Shown: positions 7,972-16,160 of the stretch, piece after piece | How positions within the stretch are numbered: the first letter of the stretch is position 1 | Layout: every line of letters starts with the position of its first letter | Assembly: GCA_035630295.1 (NCBI GenBank) | Contig: DASQKY010000037.1 | Location: 1 to 64,000 of the forward strand | DNA from: Acidimicrobiales bacterium | GTDB lineage: Bacteria > Actinomycetota > Acidimicrobiia > Acidimicrobiales > Iamiaceae | Direction: 5' to 3' | DNA: 64,000 nt | Program-made: the position numbers and the translations under genes | Notes under the pieces: generated by a model | Told to the model about the DNA's origin: nothing | Seen by the model: only the letters and a program-made list of their open reading frames with translations | Databases searched by the model: none

Positions 7972-9378
7972 GTGGCTGGCGGCGACGACCGGCGGACCCC
8001 GCAGGGTCCGGGTGGCGACGACCTCGCCGCCGTGTGGGGCCGTGACGCCCCCGGCGACGAGCCGCCGGCGCCCGAGCCGCCCCGCTTCGCGGCCGACCCG
8101 AAGCGGGCCCGCCGGATCGGGCGAGGCCGGGTCCTGGTCGTGGTGGTGGTGACCCTGGGGCTGCTGACGGCGGTGGCCACCGTCCGGGCCGTCACCGCCA
8201 GGGAGTCGCATCGGGAGACCGAGCGCATCGGCACGCCGGCCCCGACGCAGCTGTGGCTCGTGCCCGTGCGGTGCGAGGCCCCGCCCGGGTGGAGGTCGCC
8301 GTACGAGCCCCGCTGCGCGGCGGCCGTCGGCGGCGGCCTGGCCTACGTGGCCGACCTGGCCGACTACGCCATCTACGAGGGTGGGGCCGAGCTCGACGCC
8401 GGGGGGCGGCTGCGGGCCTTCGAGCGGGACACCGGCCGGCTCCGCTGGAACGTCAAGCTCTTCCCCCTGATGACCCACCTCCAGGCCGTCGCCGGGGGCG
8501 TGCTGTTCGTCGGCGGCGACCGGATGGGCGTCCACCACGACGACGGCCGGTCGTACTGGGAGGCGCCGGGGGCGCCCGTCGGCCTGGTGGGCTCGACCCA
8601 CGTGGTGGTCGACCACACCGCCCCCGCCCTCGACGGGAGCGGCGACCTGGTGGCCGACCTGTCGGTCCGGGCCGTCGAGGACGGCGCGCCGGCGTGGCGG
8701 CGGATCGGCCTGGCTCCCGAGGTGGTGCTCCACCCGTGCCCGCACCGCCCCCTGGTCCTGGTGGGCACGACCTCGTCGCTGGAGGCCCGGGCCGCCGACC
8801 AGGCCCTGCTCTGGACGCTCCCCGCCGGGAGCGTCGACGGCCGCAGCCCTCTGGCCTGTGGCCGCCCGCTGGTGGCCGGGGTGGACGGGCGCACCCTCCG
8901 GGCCGTGGACGTGGCCACCGGCGCCGCCCGCGGCACCGCCCCGGTGCCGGCCGGGGCGACGGTCCTGGCCTCCGCCGGGGAGGTCGTGGTGGTCGACACC
9001 GGCCCGGGCCTGGCCAGCTACCGGGTGGCCGACGGCCGGGTCCAGCCGGTGTGGTCGCGCCCCATGGAGGGGTCCGGCCCCGCCTCGGTGGCGTCGACCG
9101 CGGACGGCGACCTGGTGGTCGCCGTGCCGGGGGCCGGGGCCGTGGTCCTGGACGGGGACACCGGCGCGGCCCGCTCCACCCTGGAGCTGCCCGCGGCGCG
9201 GGGCGCGGTGGCCCAGGGGTCCCTCCTGGTCTGGTGGGACACGACCTCGATCACGGCCCATTCGCTCGACGGCCTGGGCCTGCGGTGGAGCCAGCCACTC
9301 GACGGCGTCGACTCGGTGGCGGTGGACGGCGAGACGGTGGTGGCGGTGACCGGCTCCGACGTCTACGCCTACGCATAG
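7972..9378 (+). CDS. membrane-anchored PQQ-like beta-propeller protein
   Basis: A 468-residue protein. After about 45 residues of charged, Pro-rich cytoplasmic sequence comes one transmembrane segment (RVLVVVVVTLGLLTAVATVRAV). An extracytoplasmic beta-propeller follows, built from repeats of the form RAFERDTGRLRWNV, ALDGSGDLVADL, AVDVATGAARGTAPV and AVVLDGDTGAARSTLEL. These WD/PQQ-like blades have the DxxTGxxxW pattern of PQQ-binding-like propellers, which usually act as scaffolds. No catalytic dehydrogenase motif is visible. GTG at 7972 is the start. The function is unknown. Confidence 0.8.
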   Translation: MAGGDDRRTPQGPGGDDLAAVWGRDAPGDEPPAPEPPRFAADPKRARRIGRGRVLVVVVVTLGLLTAVATVRAVTARESHRETERIGTPAPTQLWLVPVRCEAPPGWRSPYEPRCAAAVGGGLAYVADLADYAIYEGGAELDAGGRLRAFERDTGRLRWNVKLFPLMTHLQAVAGGVLFVGGDRMGVHHDDGRSYWEAPGAPVGLVGSTHVVVDHTAPALDGSGDLVADLSVRAVEDGAPAWRRIGLAPEVVLHPCPHRPLVLVGTTSSLEARAADQALLWTLPAGSVDGRSPLACGRPLVAGVDGRTLRAVDVATGAARGTAPVPAGATVLASAGEVVVVDTGPGLASYRVADGRVQPVWSRPMEGSGPASVASTADGDLVVAVPGAGAVVLDGDTGAARSTLELPAARGAVAQGSLLVWWDTTSITAHSLDGLGLRWSQPLDGVDSVAVDGETVVAVTGSDVYAYA

Positions 9379-9410
9379 GGCGGGCGGTGCGCCTGGGCGG
9401 GGCCCCTCGC

Positions 9411-11009
9411 TCAGAACGGCATGTGCTTGGAGCTGCGCAGCAGGGCGGTGAGGCGCTTCACGGTGTCGGCCGGCTCGGGGGCCACCTGGATCTTCTCGGC
9501 CAGGGCGGAGCGCACGGCGATGGTCTGGCTCTCGGTGTACTTGAGCAGCCCCTCCTTGCCGTGTCGGCGGCCCAGGCCCGAGGCCTTCATGCCCCCCATG
9601 GGGCTGCCGGTGGCGGCCCAGGCCGACTGGTAGCCGTCGTTGACGTTGACGGTGCCGGCCTGGACGCGCTCGGCCAGGCGCCGGCCCCGGCGCACGTCGT
9701 CGATGTAGATGCTGGCGTTGAGGCCGTAGTCGGTGTCGTTGGCCCGGTCCACGGCCTCGTCCAGCGAGTCGACCGGGTAGATCGACACCAGGGGACCGAA
9801 GGTCTCCTCGGCGTACACGTCCATGTCGGCGGTGACGCCGGTGAGGACGGTGGGCTCGTAGAAGTAGGGGCCCAGCTCGGGCCGGGCCCGCCCGCCGGCC
9901 ACGGCCTTGGCCCCCTTGGCCTCGGCGTCGGCCACGTGATCGGTGATCTTGTCCAGCTGGTCCTGGGAGACCAGCGAGCCCACGTCGACCCCGAAGTCCT
10001 GGCTGCCGCCCAGCCGGAGGGCGGCGGTGGCCTCGGCGAAGCGGGCGGTGAACTCCTCGGCGATGGCGCGCTCCACGTACAGCCGCTCGATGGAGATGCA
10101 CAGCTGCCCGGTGTTGGAGAAGCAGGCGGCCAGGGCACCCCGGACGGCCCGGTCGAGGTCGACGTCCGCGGCCACGATCATGGGGTTCTTCCCCCCCAGC
10201 TCGGCCGAGCAGCCGATGAGGCGCTGGGCGGCCTGGGACGCCACCCGGCGACCGGTGGCCGTCGAGCCGGTGAACATCACGTAGTCGGTGAGGTCGATGA
10301 TGGCCTCACCCACCACCGACCCCGGCCCGGTGACGATCTGCACCAGGCCCCGGGGCAGGCCGGCCTCCTCCAGGAGCTCGAAGGCCCGGATGGTGGTGAA
10401 CGGCGTCTGCGAGTCCGGCTTGAGCACCAGGGCGTTGCCGGCCATGAGGGCGGGCAGCCCGTCGCCGATGGAGAGGGCGAGCGGGTAGTTCCAGGGGGCG
10501 ATGAGGCCCACGACGCCCAGGGGCACGTGGCGCTCCCAGGCCCGCACCAGGCCGGGCAGGGCGGTGCGGCGGGGCTTGTCCCGCAGGAACCGGGCCACGT
10601 TGCGGGCGTAGTACTGGCAGTTGAGGACGGTGTCGGCCACCTCCTCGAAGGCCGAACCCCGGGCCTTGCCGTTCTCGGCCTGGAGCAGGTCGAGCAGCTC
10701 GTCCTGGTGGTCGAGGACCAGGGTCTGGTAGCGGTCGAGGATGCCGGCCCGCTCCTTGGGCGAGGTCCGGGCCCAGGCCCGCTGGACGGCCCGGGCCGCC
10801 CCCACCGCCTCCTCCACGTCCTGGCGCGTGCCGGTGGGCACCGCCCCGATGACCTCGCCGGTGAGGGGTGAGCGGATCTCCAACGGCGTCCGCCCCTCGG
10901 CCGGCACCCGCAGCCGGTGGGCCAGGCGGTCCAGCTCCTTGCGCCCGGGCCGCAGGGCCGCTCCTCCGCCGGGGGTGGTCGCCGACGTCTCCGTGTTGGC
11001 CTGCGTCAT
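9411..11009 (-). CDS. gabD2: NAD(P)-dependent aldehyde dehydrogenase, succinate-semialdehyde type
   Basis: A 532-residue aldehyde dehydrogenase oxidising an aldehyde to the acid via a thiohemiacetal. Catalytic Cys304 sits in TGQLCIS and general base Glu270 in AELGGKNPM. The cofactor region has IAPWNYPL (170-177) and FTGSTATG (246-253). Overall sequence style matches the GabD2 group of succinate-semialdehyde dehydrogenases described from mycobacteria, hence the symbol, but the true substrate could be another semialdehyde. It lies upstream of no obvious partner; the next gene on the same strand, an acyl-CoA ligase, is separated by about 80 bases and could be co-transcribed. Confidence 0.88.
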   Translation of the reverse strand: MTQANTETSATTPGGGAALRPGRKELDRLAHRLRVPAEGRTPLEIRSPLTGEVIGAVPTGTRQDVEEAVGAARAVQRAWARTSPKERAGILDRYQTLVLDHQDELLDLLQAENGKARGSAFEEVADTVLNCQYYARNVARFLRDKPRRTALPGLVRAWERHVPLGVVGLIAPWNYPLALSIGDGLPALMAGNALVLKPDSQTPFTTIRAFELLEEAGLPRGLVQIVTGPGSVVGEAIIDLTDYVMFTGSTATGRRVASQAAQRLIGCSAELGGKNPMIVAADVDLDRAVRGALAACFSNTGQLCISIERLYVERAIAEEFTARFAEATAALRLGGSQDFGVDVGSLVSQDQLDKITDHVADAEAKGAKAVAGGRARPELGPYFYEPTVLTGVTADMDVYAEETFGPLVSIYPVDSLDEAVDRANDTDYGLNASIYIDDVRRGRRLAERVQAGTVNVNDGYQSAWAATGSPMGGMKASGLGRRHGKEGLLKYTESQTIAVRSALAEKIQVAPEPADTVKRLTALLRSSKHMPF

Positions 11010-11090
11010 CGGTGCCTCCTGGCCCTGCGTGCGTGGCCCCAGGATGCCACCGCTCCGCCGCCGTGCGGCAACCGGCGGGGCTCGGCGGCC

Positions 11091-12884
11091 CTAGGCGTAG
11101 AGGGCGTCGATCTCGGCCGCGAAGGTGCTGTGGACGCCGCGGCGCTTCAGCTTGGAGGTGGGGGTCAGCAGCTCGGAGTCGGGCAGCCACTCCTCGCCCA
11201 GGATCTTCACCTTCTTCACCCGCTCGGCGTTGTTGAACGGGGCCATGACCTCGAGCAGCCCGGTGTCGATGGCGGCCCGCACGTCGGGGTGCTCGGCCAG
11301 CTCGGCCAGGCTCAGGCCCTCCAGGCCGTGCTGCTTGGCCCACACCGGGGCCTCGTCGGGGTCCAGCACCACCAGGGCCGACACGAAGGGACGCTGGTCG
11401 CCGATGGCGCAGGCCTGCCCGACCAGGGGGATCGCCTTCAGGGCCGCCTCCAGGTTGGCGGGGCTGACGTTCTTGCCCCCGGCGGTGATGATCAGCTCCT
11501 TCTTGCGGTCGACGATGCGGAAGTAGCCGTCGTCGTCCACCTCGCCGATGTCCCCGGAGTGGAGCCAGCCGTCCTCGTCCAGGGCCTCGGCCGTCTTGTC
11601 CGGCTGGTCCAGGTAGCCCTGGAACACCAGGCCGCCCCGGCAGATGATCTCGCCGTCGTCGGCCAGGGCCACCTCCAGGCCGGGCACCGCCGGGCCCACC
11701 GTGCCGGGCTTGATGCGGTACGGCGCCCAGCACATGGGGCCGGTGTTCTCGCTCATGCCGTAGATCTCCGACATGGGCACGCCGATGGCCCGGTACCACG
11801 ACAGCAGGTCGGCGGGGATGGGGGCGGCGCCGCTGATGGCGATCTCGACCTGGTCGAAGCCCAGCAGCTCGCGGACCCCGGCGAAGGCCACCTGGTCCAG
11901 GAAGTCCCAGGTGGCCCGCTCCTCGTCGGTGGCCTCGTCCCAGGCCATCCTGAGGGCGATGGGCCGGGCCGCCTCCACCGCCTCGGTGAACTTCTGGCCC
12001 TTCTCGGGATCGGCGGAGAGGGCGGCCGTGACCCGGGCGTGGATCTTCTCCCACACCCGGGGCACCCCGAACATGATCTGGGGCTTGACCTCGCGGGCGT
12101 AGTCGGCGACGAGGCCCGGGTCCGGGCAGCACGACACCTCGTAGCCCATGGAGAGCAGCGAGTAGTGGCTGGTGACCCGCTCGGCGATGTGGGCCATGGG
12201 CAGGTAGGACACCAGGCGCTTGCCGGTCAGGTCGTCGACCTCGAAGGCCAACCGCAGGCACTCCGCCGTCCAGGCCACGTTGTGGTGGGTGAGCATCACG
12301 CCCTTGGGCGGCCCGGTGGTGCCGGAGGTGTAGATGATGGTGACCAGGTCCTCGGGCCGGCTGGTGGCCGCCGCGGTGTCCAGGTCGATCGGCTCGGCGG
12401 CCACGAGCTCGTCCCAGGTGAGGTCCGGGTCGGTGCCCTCGGGGCGGATCACGCCCACGGTGCGGAGGTCCGGGAGCTGGTCGCGCACGGTGGCGAAGCG
12501 GTCGAAGAAGCCGGCGTCCTCGACCAGGGCCACCTGGGCCCGGCTGTGCCCCACCAGGTACTGGACCTGCTCGGCGGAGGAGGAGTTGTAGATCGAGATG
12601 GGCGTGGCCCCCAGCAGGAGGGCGGCCAGGTCCAGGGCGTGGAACTCGGGGCAGTTCCGCATCATGAGCACCACCCGGTCGCCGGGGCCGACCCCGGCGG
12701 CGGCCAGGCCGGTGGCGGCCCGGCAGGCCCGGTCGGCCAGCTCGGTGAAGGTCCAGCTCTTCCAGTCGTCGCCGTCCCGCCAGCGCAGGGCCACCCGCTC
12801 GGGCACCCGGGCCACGGTGGCGCGGAACAGGGAGGGGATGGTCTGGCCCTCGACGGTGGCGTCGATCTCGGCGCTGGTGGTCAT
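11091..12884 (-). CDS. long-chain fatty-acid-CoA ligase (AMP-forming)
   Basis: A 597-residue adenylate-forming enzyme that activates fatty acids to acyl-CoA through an acyl-AMP intermediate. Motifs: YTSGTTGPPKGVMLTH (A3, ATP-binding), the GMSENTGPM turn (A5-like), WLHSGDIGEVDDDGYF (A7-like) and DRKKELIITAGGKNVSP (A8 hinge). The C terminus ends SKLKRRGVHSTF, typical of the FadD15-like bacterial long-chain group. ATG at 12884 is taken because MTTSAEIDATVEGQTIPSLF matches family N termini, although the frame stays open further. It is divergent from the thiolase, and both fit fatty-acid metabolism. Confidence 0.93.
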   Translation of the reverse strand: MTTSAEIDATVEGQTIPSLFRATVARVPERVALRWRDGDDWKSWTFTELADRACRAATGLAAAGVGPGDRVVLMMRNCPEFHALDLAALLLGATPISIYNSSSAEQVQYLVGHSRAQVALVEDAGFFDRFATVRDQLPDLRTVGVIRPEGTDPDLTWDELVAAEPIDLDTAAATSRPEDLVTIIYTSGTTGPPKGVMLTHHNVAWTAECLRLAFEVDDLTGKRLVSYLPMAHIAERVTSHYSLLSMGYEVSCCPDPGLVADYAREVKPQIMFGVPRVWEKIHARVTAALSADPEKGQKFTEAVEAARPIALRMAWDEATDEERATWDFLDQVAFAGVRELLGFDQVEIAISGAAPIPADLLSWYRAIGVPMSEIYGMSENTGPMCWAPYRIKPGTVGPAVPGLEVALADDGEIICRGGLVFQGYLDQPDKTAEALDEDGWLHSGDIGEVDDDGYFRIVDRKKELIITAGGKNVSPANLEAALKAIPLVGQACAIGDQRPFVSALVVLDPDEAPVWAKQHGLEGLSLAELAEHPDVRAAIDTGLLEVMAPFNNAERVKKVKILGEEWLPDSELLTPTSKLKRRGVHSTFAAEIDALYA

Positions 12885-13092
12885 CGTCGTCTCCCCGGAT
12901 GCGGCGGCGTCGGCCCCTTGACCTAGCAGACGGGGGCCGGTCCCGCCCCGGCGGCCCGGCCCTCCCGCAGGTTGCGATCGCGCCCGCGCCCCGAGCAAAC
13001 TCTTGACCGAGCGGTCTAGTCCGCTGGCCGGGCCCACCCGGTGCCACGGTCGAACCCGGTCCTTTGACCGGCCCACCCCACCCGAGGTTCCC

Positions 13093-14304
13093 ATGACCAC
13101 CGCAGTGATCGTCGACGCCGTCCGGACCCCCGGAGGCAAGCGCAACGGCAAGCTCTCGGGCTGGCACCCGGCCGACCTCCTGGCCGAGGTGCTCAAGGCC
13201 GTCGCGGAGCGCAACCAGCTCGACCCCGCCCTGGTCGACGACGTCATCACCGGCTGCGTCATGCAGGTCGGGCACCAGAGCCTCAACGTCGGCCGCAACG
13301 CCGTCCTGGCTGCCGGGTGGCCCGAGACCGTGCCCGCCACCACCGTCGACCGCCAGTGCGGCTCGTCCCAGCAGGCCGTCCACTTCGCGGCCCAGGGCGT
13401 GATGGCCGGGGCCTACGACGTGGTGGTGGCGGCCGGCGTCGAGGTCATGTCGACCACGCCCATGGGGGCCTCGATCACGCCGGGCAGCTTCCCGTTCGGC
13501 CCCGAGGCCTTCGCCCGCTACGCCGACTCCGAGTACTTCGGCTTCAAGGGCCTCATCCCCCAGGGCGTCTCGGCCGAGGTCATCGCCGACAAGTGGGGCC
13601 TCACCCGCCAGGACCTGGACGCCTTCGGCCTCCGCAGCCAGCAGAACGCGGCCCGGGCCCGGGACGAGGGCCGCTTCGACAACGAGATCGTGGCCGTGAG
13701 GGCCAAGCCCCGGGACAAGGAGACCGGCGAGCTCATCGACACCGACGAGGTCGTCAGCGCGGATGAGGGCATCCGCGACTCCTCCATGGAGAGCCTGGGC
13801 AAGCTCAAGCCCGCCTTCGTCCCCGAGGACCAGGGGGGCAAGGTCACCGCGGCCAACAGCTCGCAGATCACCGACGGGGCCTCGGCCGTGCTCATCATGA
13901 GCGAGGAGAAGGCCCGGGAGCTGGGCCTCACCCCCCGGGCCCGGTTCCACACCTTCGCCCTGGCCGGCGTCGACCCGGTGACCATGCTCACCGGCCCCAT
14001 CCCCTCCACCCACAAGGCCCTGGAGCGCTCCGGCCTGTCCATCGGCGACATCGACCTGTTCGAGGTCAACGAGGCCTTCGCCTCGGTCGTCCTGGCCTGG
14101 CAGAAGGAGCTGGCCCCCGACCCCGACAAGGTCAACGTCAACGGCGGGGCCATCGCCCTGGGCCACCCCCTCGGCGCCTCGGGCTCCAAGCTCATGGCCA
14201 CCCTGCTCAACGAGCTGGAGCGCACGGGGGGCCGCTACGGCCTCCAGACCATGTGCGAGGGCGGCGGCCTGGCCAACGCCACCATCATCGAGCGCCTGGG
14301 CTAG
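13093..14304 (+). CDS. acetyl-CoA C-acyltransferase (thiolase)
   Basis: A 403-residue degradative-type thiolase that cleaves 3-ketoacyl-CoA with CoA, the last step of a beta-oxidation cycle. Nucleophile Cys89 lies in VDRQCGSSQQAVH, His358 in ALGHPLGASG and the second catalytic Cys388 in MCEGGGLANA; the NEAFA motif is at 326-330. The N terminus TAVIVDAVRTPGG is canonical, supporting ATG 13093. It is transcribed away from the fatty-acid-CoA ligase, with a shared 200-base promoter region. A strong hairpin follows the stop codon. Confidence 0.95.
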   Translation: MTTAVIVDAVRTPGGKRNGKLSGWHPADLLAEVLKAVAERNQLDPALVDDVITGCVMQVGHQSLNVGRNAVLAAGWPETVPATTVDRQCGSSQQAVHFAAQGVMAGAYDVVVAAGVEVMSTTPMGASITPGSFPFGPEAFARYADSEYFGFKGLIPQGVSAEVIADKWGLTRQDLDAFGLRSQQNAARARDEGRFDNEIVAVRAKPRDKETGELIDTDEVVSADEGIRDSSMESLGKLKPAFVPEDQGGKVTAANSSQITDGASAVLIMSEEKARELGLTPRARFHTFALAGVDPVTMLTGPIPSTHKALERSGLSIGDIDLFEVNEAFASVVLAWQKELAPDPDKVNVNGGAIALGHPLGASGSKLMATLLNELERTGGRYGLQTMCEGGGLANATIIERLG

Positions 14305-14318
14305 GCCTCGCTGCGTGT

Positions 14319-14347
14319 CGCCCCTCACCCCGCCGGGGTGAGGGGCG
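14319..14347 (+). terminator. hairpin terminator after thiolase
   Basis: A 13-bp perfect stem (CGCCCCTCACCCC paired with GGGGTGAGGGGCG) with a 3-base loop, 15 bases after the thiolase stop. No T-run follows, as is common in GC-rich genomes. Confidence 0.7.
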
Positions 14348-14422
14348 GGTGCAGGCCGGGGTGCGTCGCCACGAGGAGCGCTCCACCTTGCGGGGGTGGG
14401 GGCGGGCCTCCATCCTGGGGCG

Positions 14423-14683
14423 GTGCCGTTCCTCCTGCGGGTCGCCCTGGCGGTCGCCATCGCCCTGGTCCTGATGCGGGTCGGGGTGGCCGTGCTGCGG
14501 AGCCTGGCCCAGCCGGTCCCGGAGCCCCCCCCGGCCGGCGAGCTCCGGAAGGTGAAGCTCCTCTACCGGTGCAGCCTTTGCGGCACCGAGGTGCGGATGA
14601 CCGCGGCCGTCGACGCCGATCCGGAGCCGCCCCGCCACTGCATGGAGGACATGGACCTCATGACGCCGGTGGAGGACCTCTAG
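14423..14683 (+). CDS. small membrane protein with CxxC metal-binding-like tail
   Basis: An 86-residue protein from GTG 14423. Residues 1-25 form one transmembrane helix (FLLRVALAVAIALVLMRVGVAV), followed by a short linker and a soluble tail with CSLCGTEVRM and a later single Cys in RHCMEDMD. The Cys-x2-Cys plus downstream His-Cys pair resembles a zinc ribbon. I do not recognise a named family. It could be a redox or metal-binding membrane adaptor. The gene is short but coding-like: the frame ends cleanly before the crgA convergence. Confidence 0.6.
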   Translation: MPFLLRVALAVAIALVLMRVGVAVLRSLAQPVPEPPPAGELRKVKLLYRCSLCGTEVRMTAAVDADPEPPRHCMEDMDLMTPVEDL

Positions 14684-14842
14684 CTCACCCGGACGGGTTT
14701 TCCCCAGGTGTGGACAAGGTTGGGGAGAGTCACATCGATGTAACTCCGGCGTTACCCTTGTCACACTTTGCCCGCCCTGCGCGCCGTGGGTGCAGACGAC
14801 GTGGGGCAGACACCACGCTACGCGCGAAGAGCCAGGTCAGTG

Positions 14843-15451
14843 CTAGCGCAACTGGGTGGCGGTGAGGATGCCGCCCAGGATCAGGCCCAGCCCGATCCCG
14901 AGGGTTGCGGGCCGTCCGCCCCACGCCACGTAGGTCAGGAAGATGAACAGCATCCCGAGCCCCAGGAGGGCGAACATCAGGCCCCCGACCCAGGCCGGGC
15001 TCTCGATCTGCGAGCGGGGGATGGGGGCGGTGTAGCGGCTGCCCTCGGCCGCCTCGGCGGCCTTCTTGGGGTTGCCGGAGCGGGCCGCGGCGGTGCGGGC
15101 CGCCTTGGCGTCCAGGCCACCGGTGCGCTTCGAGGGCTTGGGCACCGAGGGCTTGGTCGACGCCCGGCCGGCGCTGGCCCCGGTGGGGTCGTCGCTGGTG
15201 GCCTTGCCCATGGCCTTGCGGGCCTTCCGGCCCGTGGGGTCGTCGCTGGTGGCCCGGGCCGCCGGCTCCGCCTTGTCGAGGCGGGCCGACGTGGCGACCC
15301 GTCGGGCCTCGACCTCGGCCCGCAGCTCCTCGGGCGTCTTGCGGGCGGCCGGGGCGGCCGGGGCGGGCGTGGCCTCGGCCTCCGCGGCGGGGGCCTCGTC
15401 GTCGGCGCCCGGGACGTCGAGGTCGTCATCGGTGGGCTGGGGCTCGGGCAT
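14843..15451 (-). CDS. crgA: cell-division protein CrgA, long N-terminal extension
   Basis: A 202-residue protein. Only the last 65 residues match CrgA: the RYTAPIPRSQIESPAWV lead-in, then two transmembrane helices (GGLMFALLGLGMLFIFLTYV and ATLGIGLGLILGGILTATQ). CrgA of mycobacteria and Streptomyces helps assemble the FtsZ-linked septal machinery and is about 90 residues. Here about 137 residues of Ala/Lys/Glu-rich low-complexity cytoplasmic sequence precede it, with a twice-repeated ATSDDPTG motif. Position beside the pknB-pbpA-rodA-pstP-fha genes matches the conserved actinobacterial locus. Confidence 0.9.
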   Translation of the reverse strand: MPEPQPTDDDLDVPGADDEAPAAEAEATPAPAAPAARKTPEELRAEVEARRVATSARLDKAEPAARATSDDPTGRKARKAMGKATSDDPTGASAGRASTKPSVPKPSKRTGGLDAKAARTAAARSGNPKKAAEAAEGSRYTAPIPRSQIESPAWVGGLMFALLGLGMLFIFLTYVAWGGRPATLGIGLGLILGGILTATQLR

Positions 15452-15533
15452 GGCCCGGAGGATAGGGGATGGCCGCTGGTCGGCTCTATCGCCCGCCCGG
15501 GGCGGCCCGGTGCCCGGGTAGCCTGCCGCCCCC

Positions 15534-16124
15534 ATGGGCACCCGCGTCCTCGTCGTCGACAACTACGACTCCTTCGTCTACAACCTCGTCCAGTACCTGG
15601 GGGAGCTGGGGGCGGAGCCCGAGGTCGTCCGCAACGACGAGATCACGGTGGAGGAGGCGGTGGCCCTCCGACCCGACGCCGTGCTGGTCTCCCCGGGGCC
15701 GGGCACGCCGGCCGACGCCGGCATCTCCAACGACGTCGTCCGGGCCTTCACCGAGCGGCGGGTCCCCCTGCTCGGCGTGTGCCTCGGGCTCCAGTGCATC
15801 GGCGAGGTCTTCGGCGGCACCGTGGTGCGGGCCCCGCAGGTCATGCACGGCAAGACGTCGTGGGTCCGCCACCAGGGGGGCGGGGTGTTCGCCGGGCTGC
15901 CCGACCCGCTGGAGGCCACCCGCTACCACTCGCTGGTGGTCGACCGGCCCACCGTGCCGGCCGTCCTCGAGGTCACGGCCGAGACCGACGACGGGCTGGT
16001 GATGGGCCTGCGGCACCGGGAGGCGCCCACCGAGGGGGTCCAGTTCCACCCCGAGTCGATCCTCACCGTCGGCGGCCACGACCTGCTCCGCACCTTCCTG
16101 GCCGCCGCCCGCCCCGCGGCCTGA
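15534..16124 (+). CDS. trpG/pabA: anthranilate / aminodeoxychorismate synthase glutaminase subunit
   Basis: A 196-residue class I glutamine amidotransferase that supplies ammonia to a chorismate-using partner (TrpE or PabB). Catalytic Cys83 is in [11 protein letters not shown], and His172 and Glu174 in [19 protein letters not shown] is the oxyanion-side loop. The start [19 protein letters not shown] is canonical. No partner synthase lies in the window. Its position between crgA and pknB is the usual actinobacterial location and does not tell which pathway it serves, so both symbols are kept. Confidence 0.95.
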   Translation: MGTRVLVVDNYDSFVYNLVQYLGELGAEPEVVRNDEITVEEAVALRPDAVLVSPGPGTPADAGISNDVVRAFTERRVPLLGVCLGLQCIGEVFGGTVVRAPQVMHGKTSWVRHQGGGVFAGLPDPLEATRYHSLVVDRPTVPAVLEVTAETDDGLVMGLRHREAPTEGVQFHPESILTVGGHDLLRTFLAAARPAA

Positions 16125-16160
16125 CCGCCGGGCGCGTCCGGCTGGTGGCCGGGCGCCGGG

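Noticed and set aside
10306-14460. Very long minus-strand open frames, some over 1,000 codons
   Set aside because: They lie antisense or in another frame to well-supported genes (aldehyde dehydrogenase, acyl-CoA ligase, thiolase). Their composition is dominated by Gly, Arg, Pro and Ala without motifs. Such frames are expected in DNA this GC-rich.
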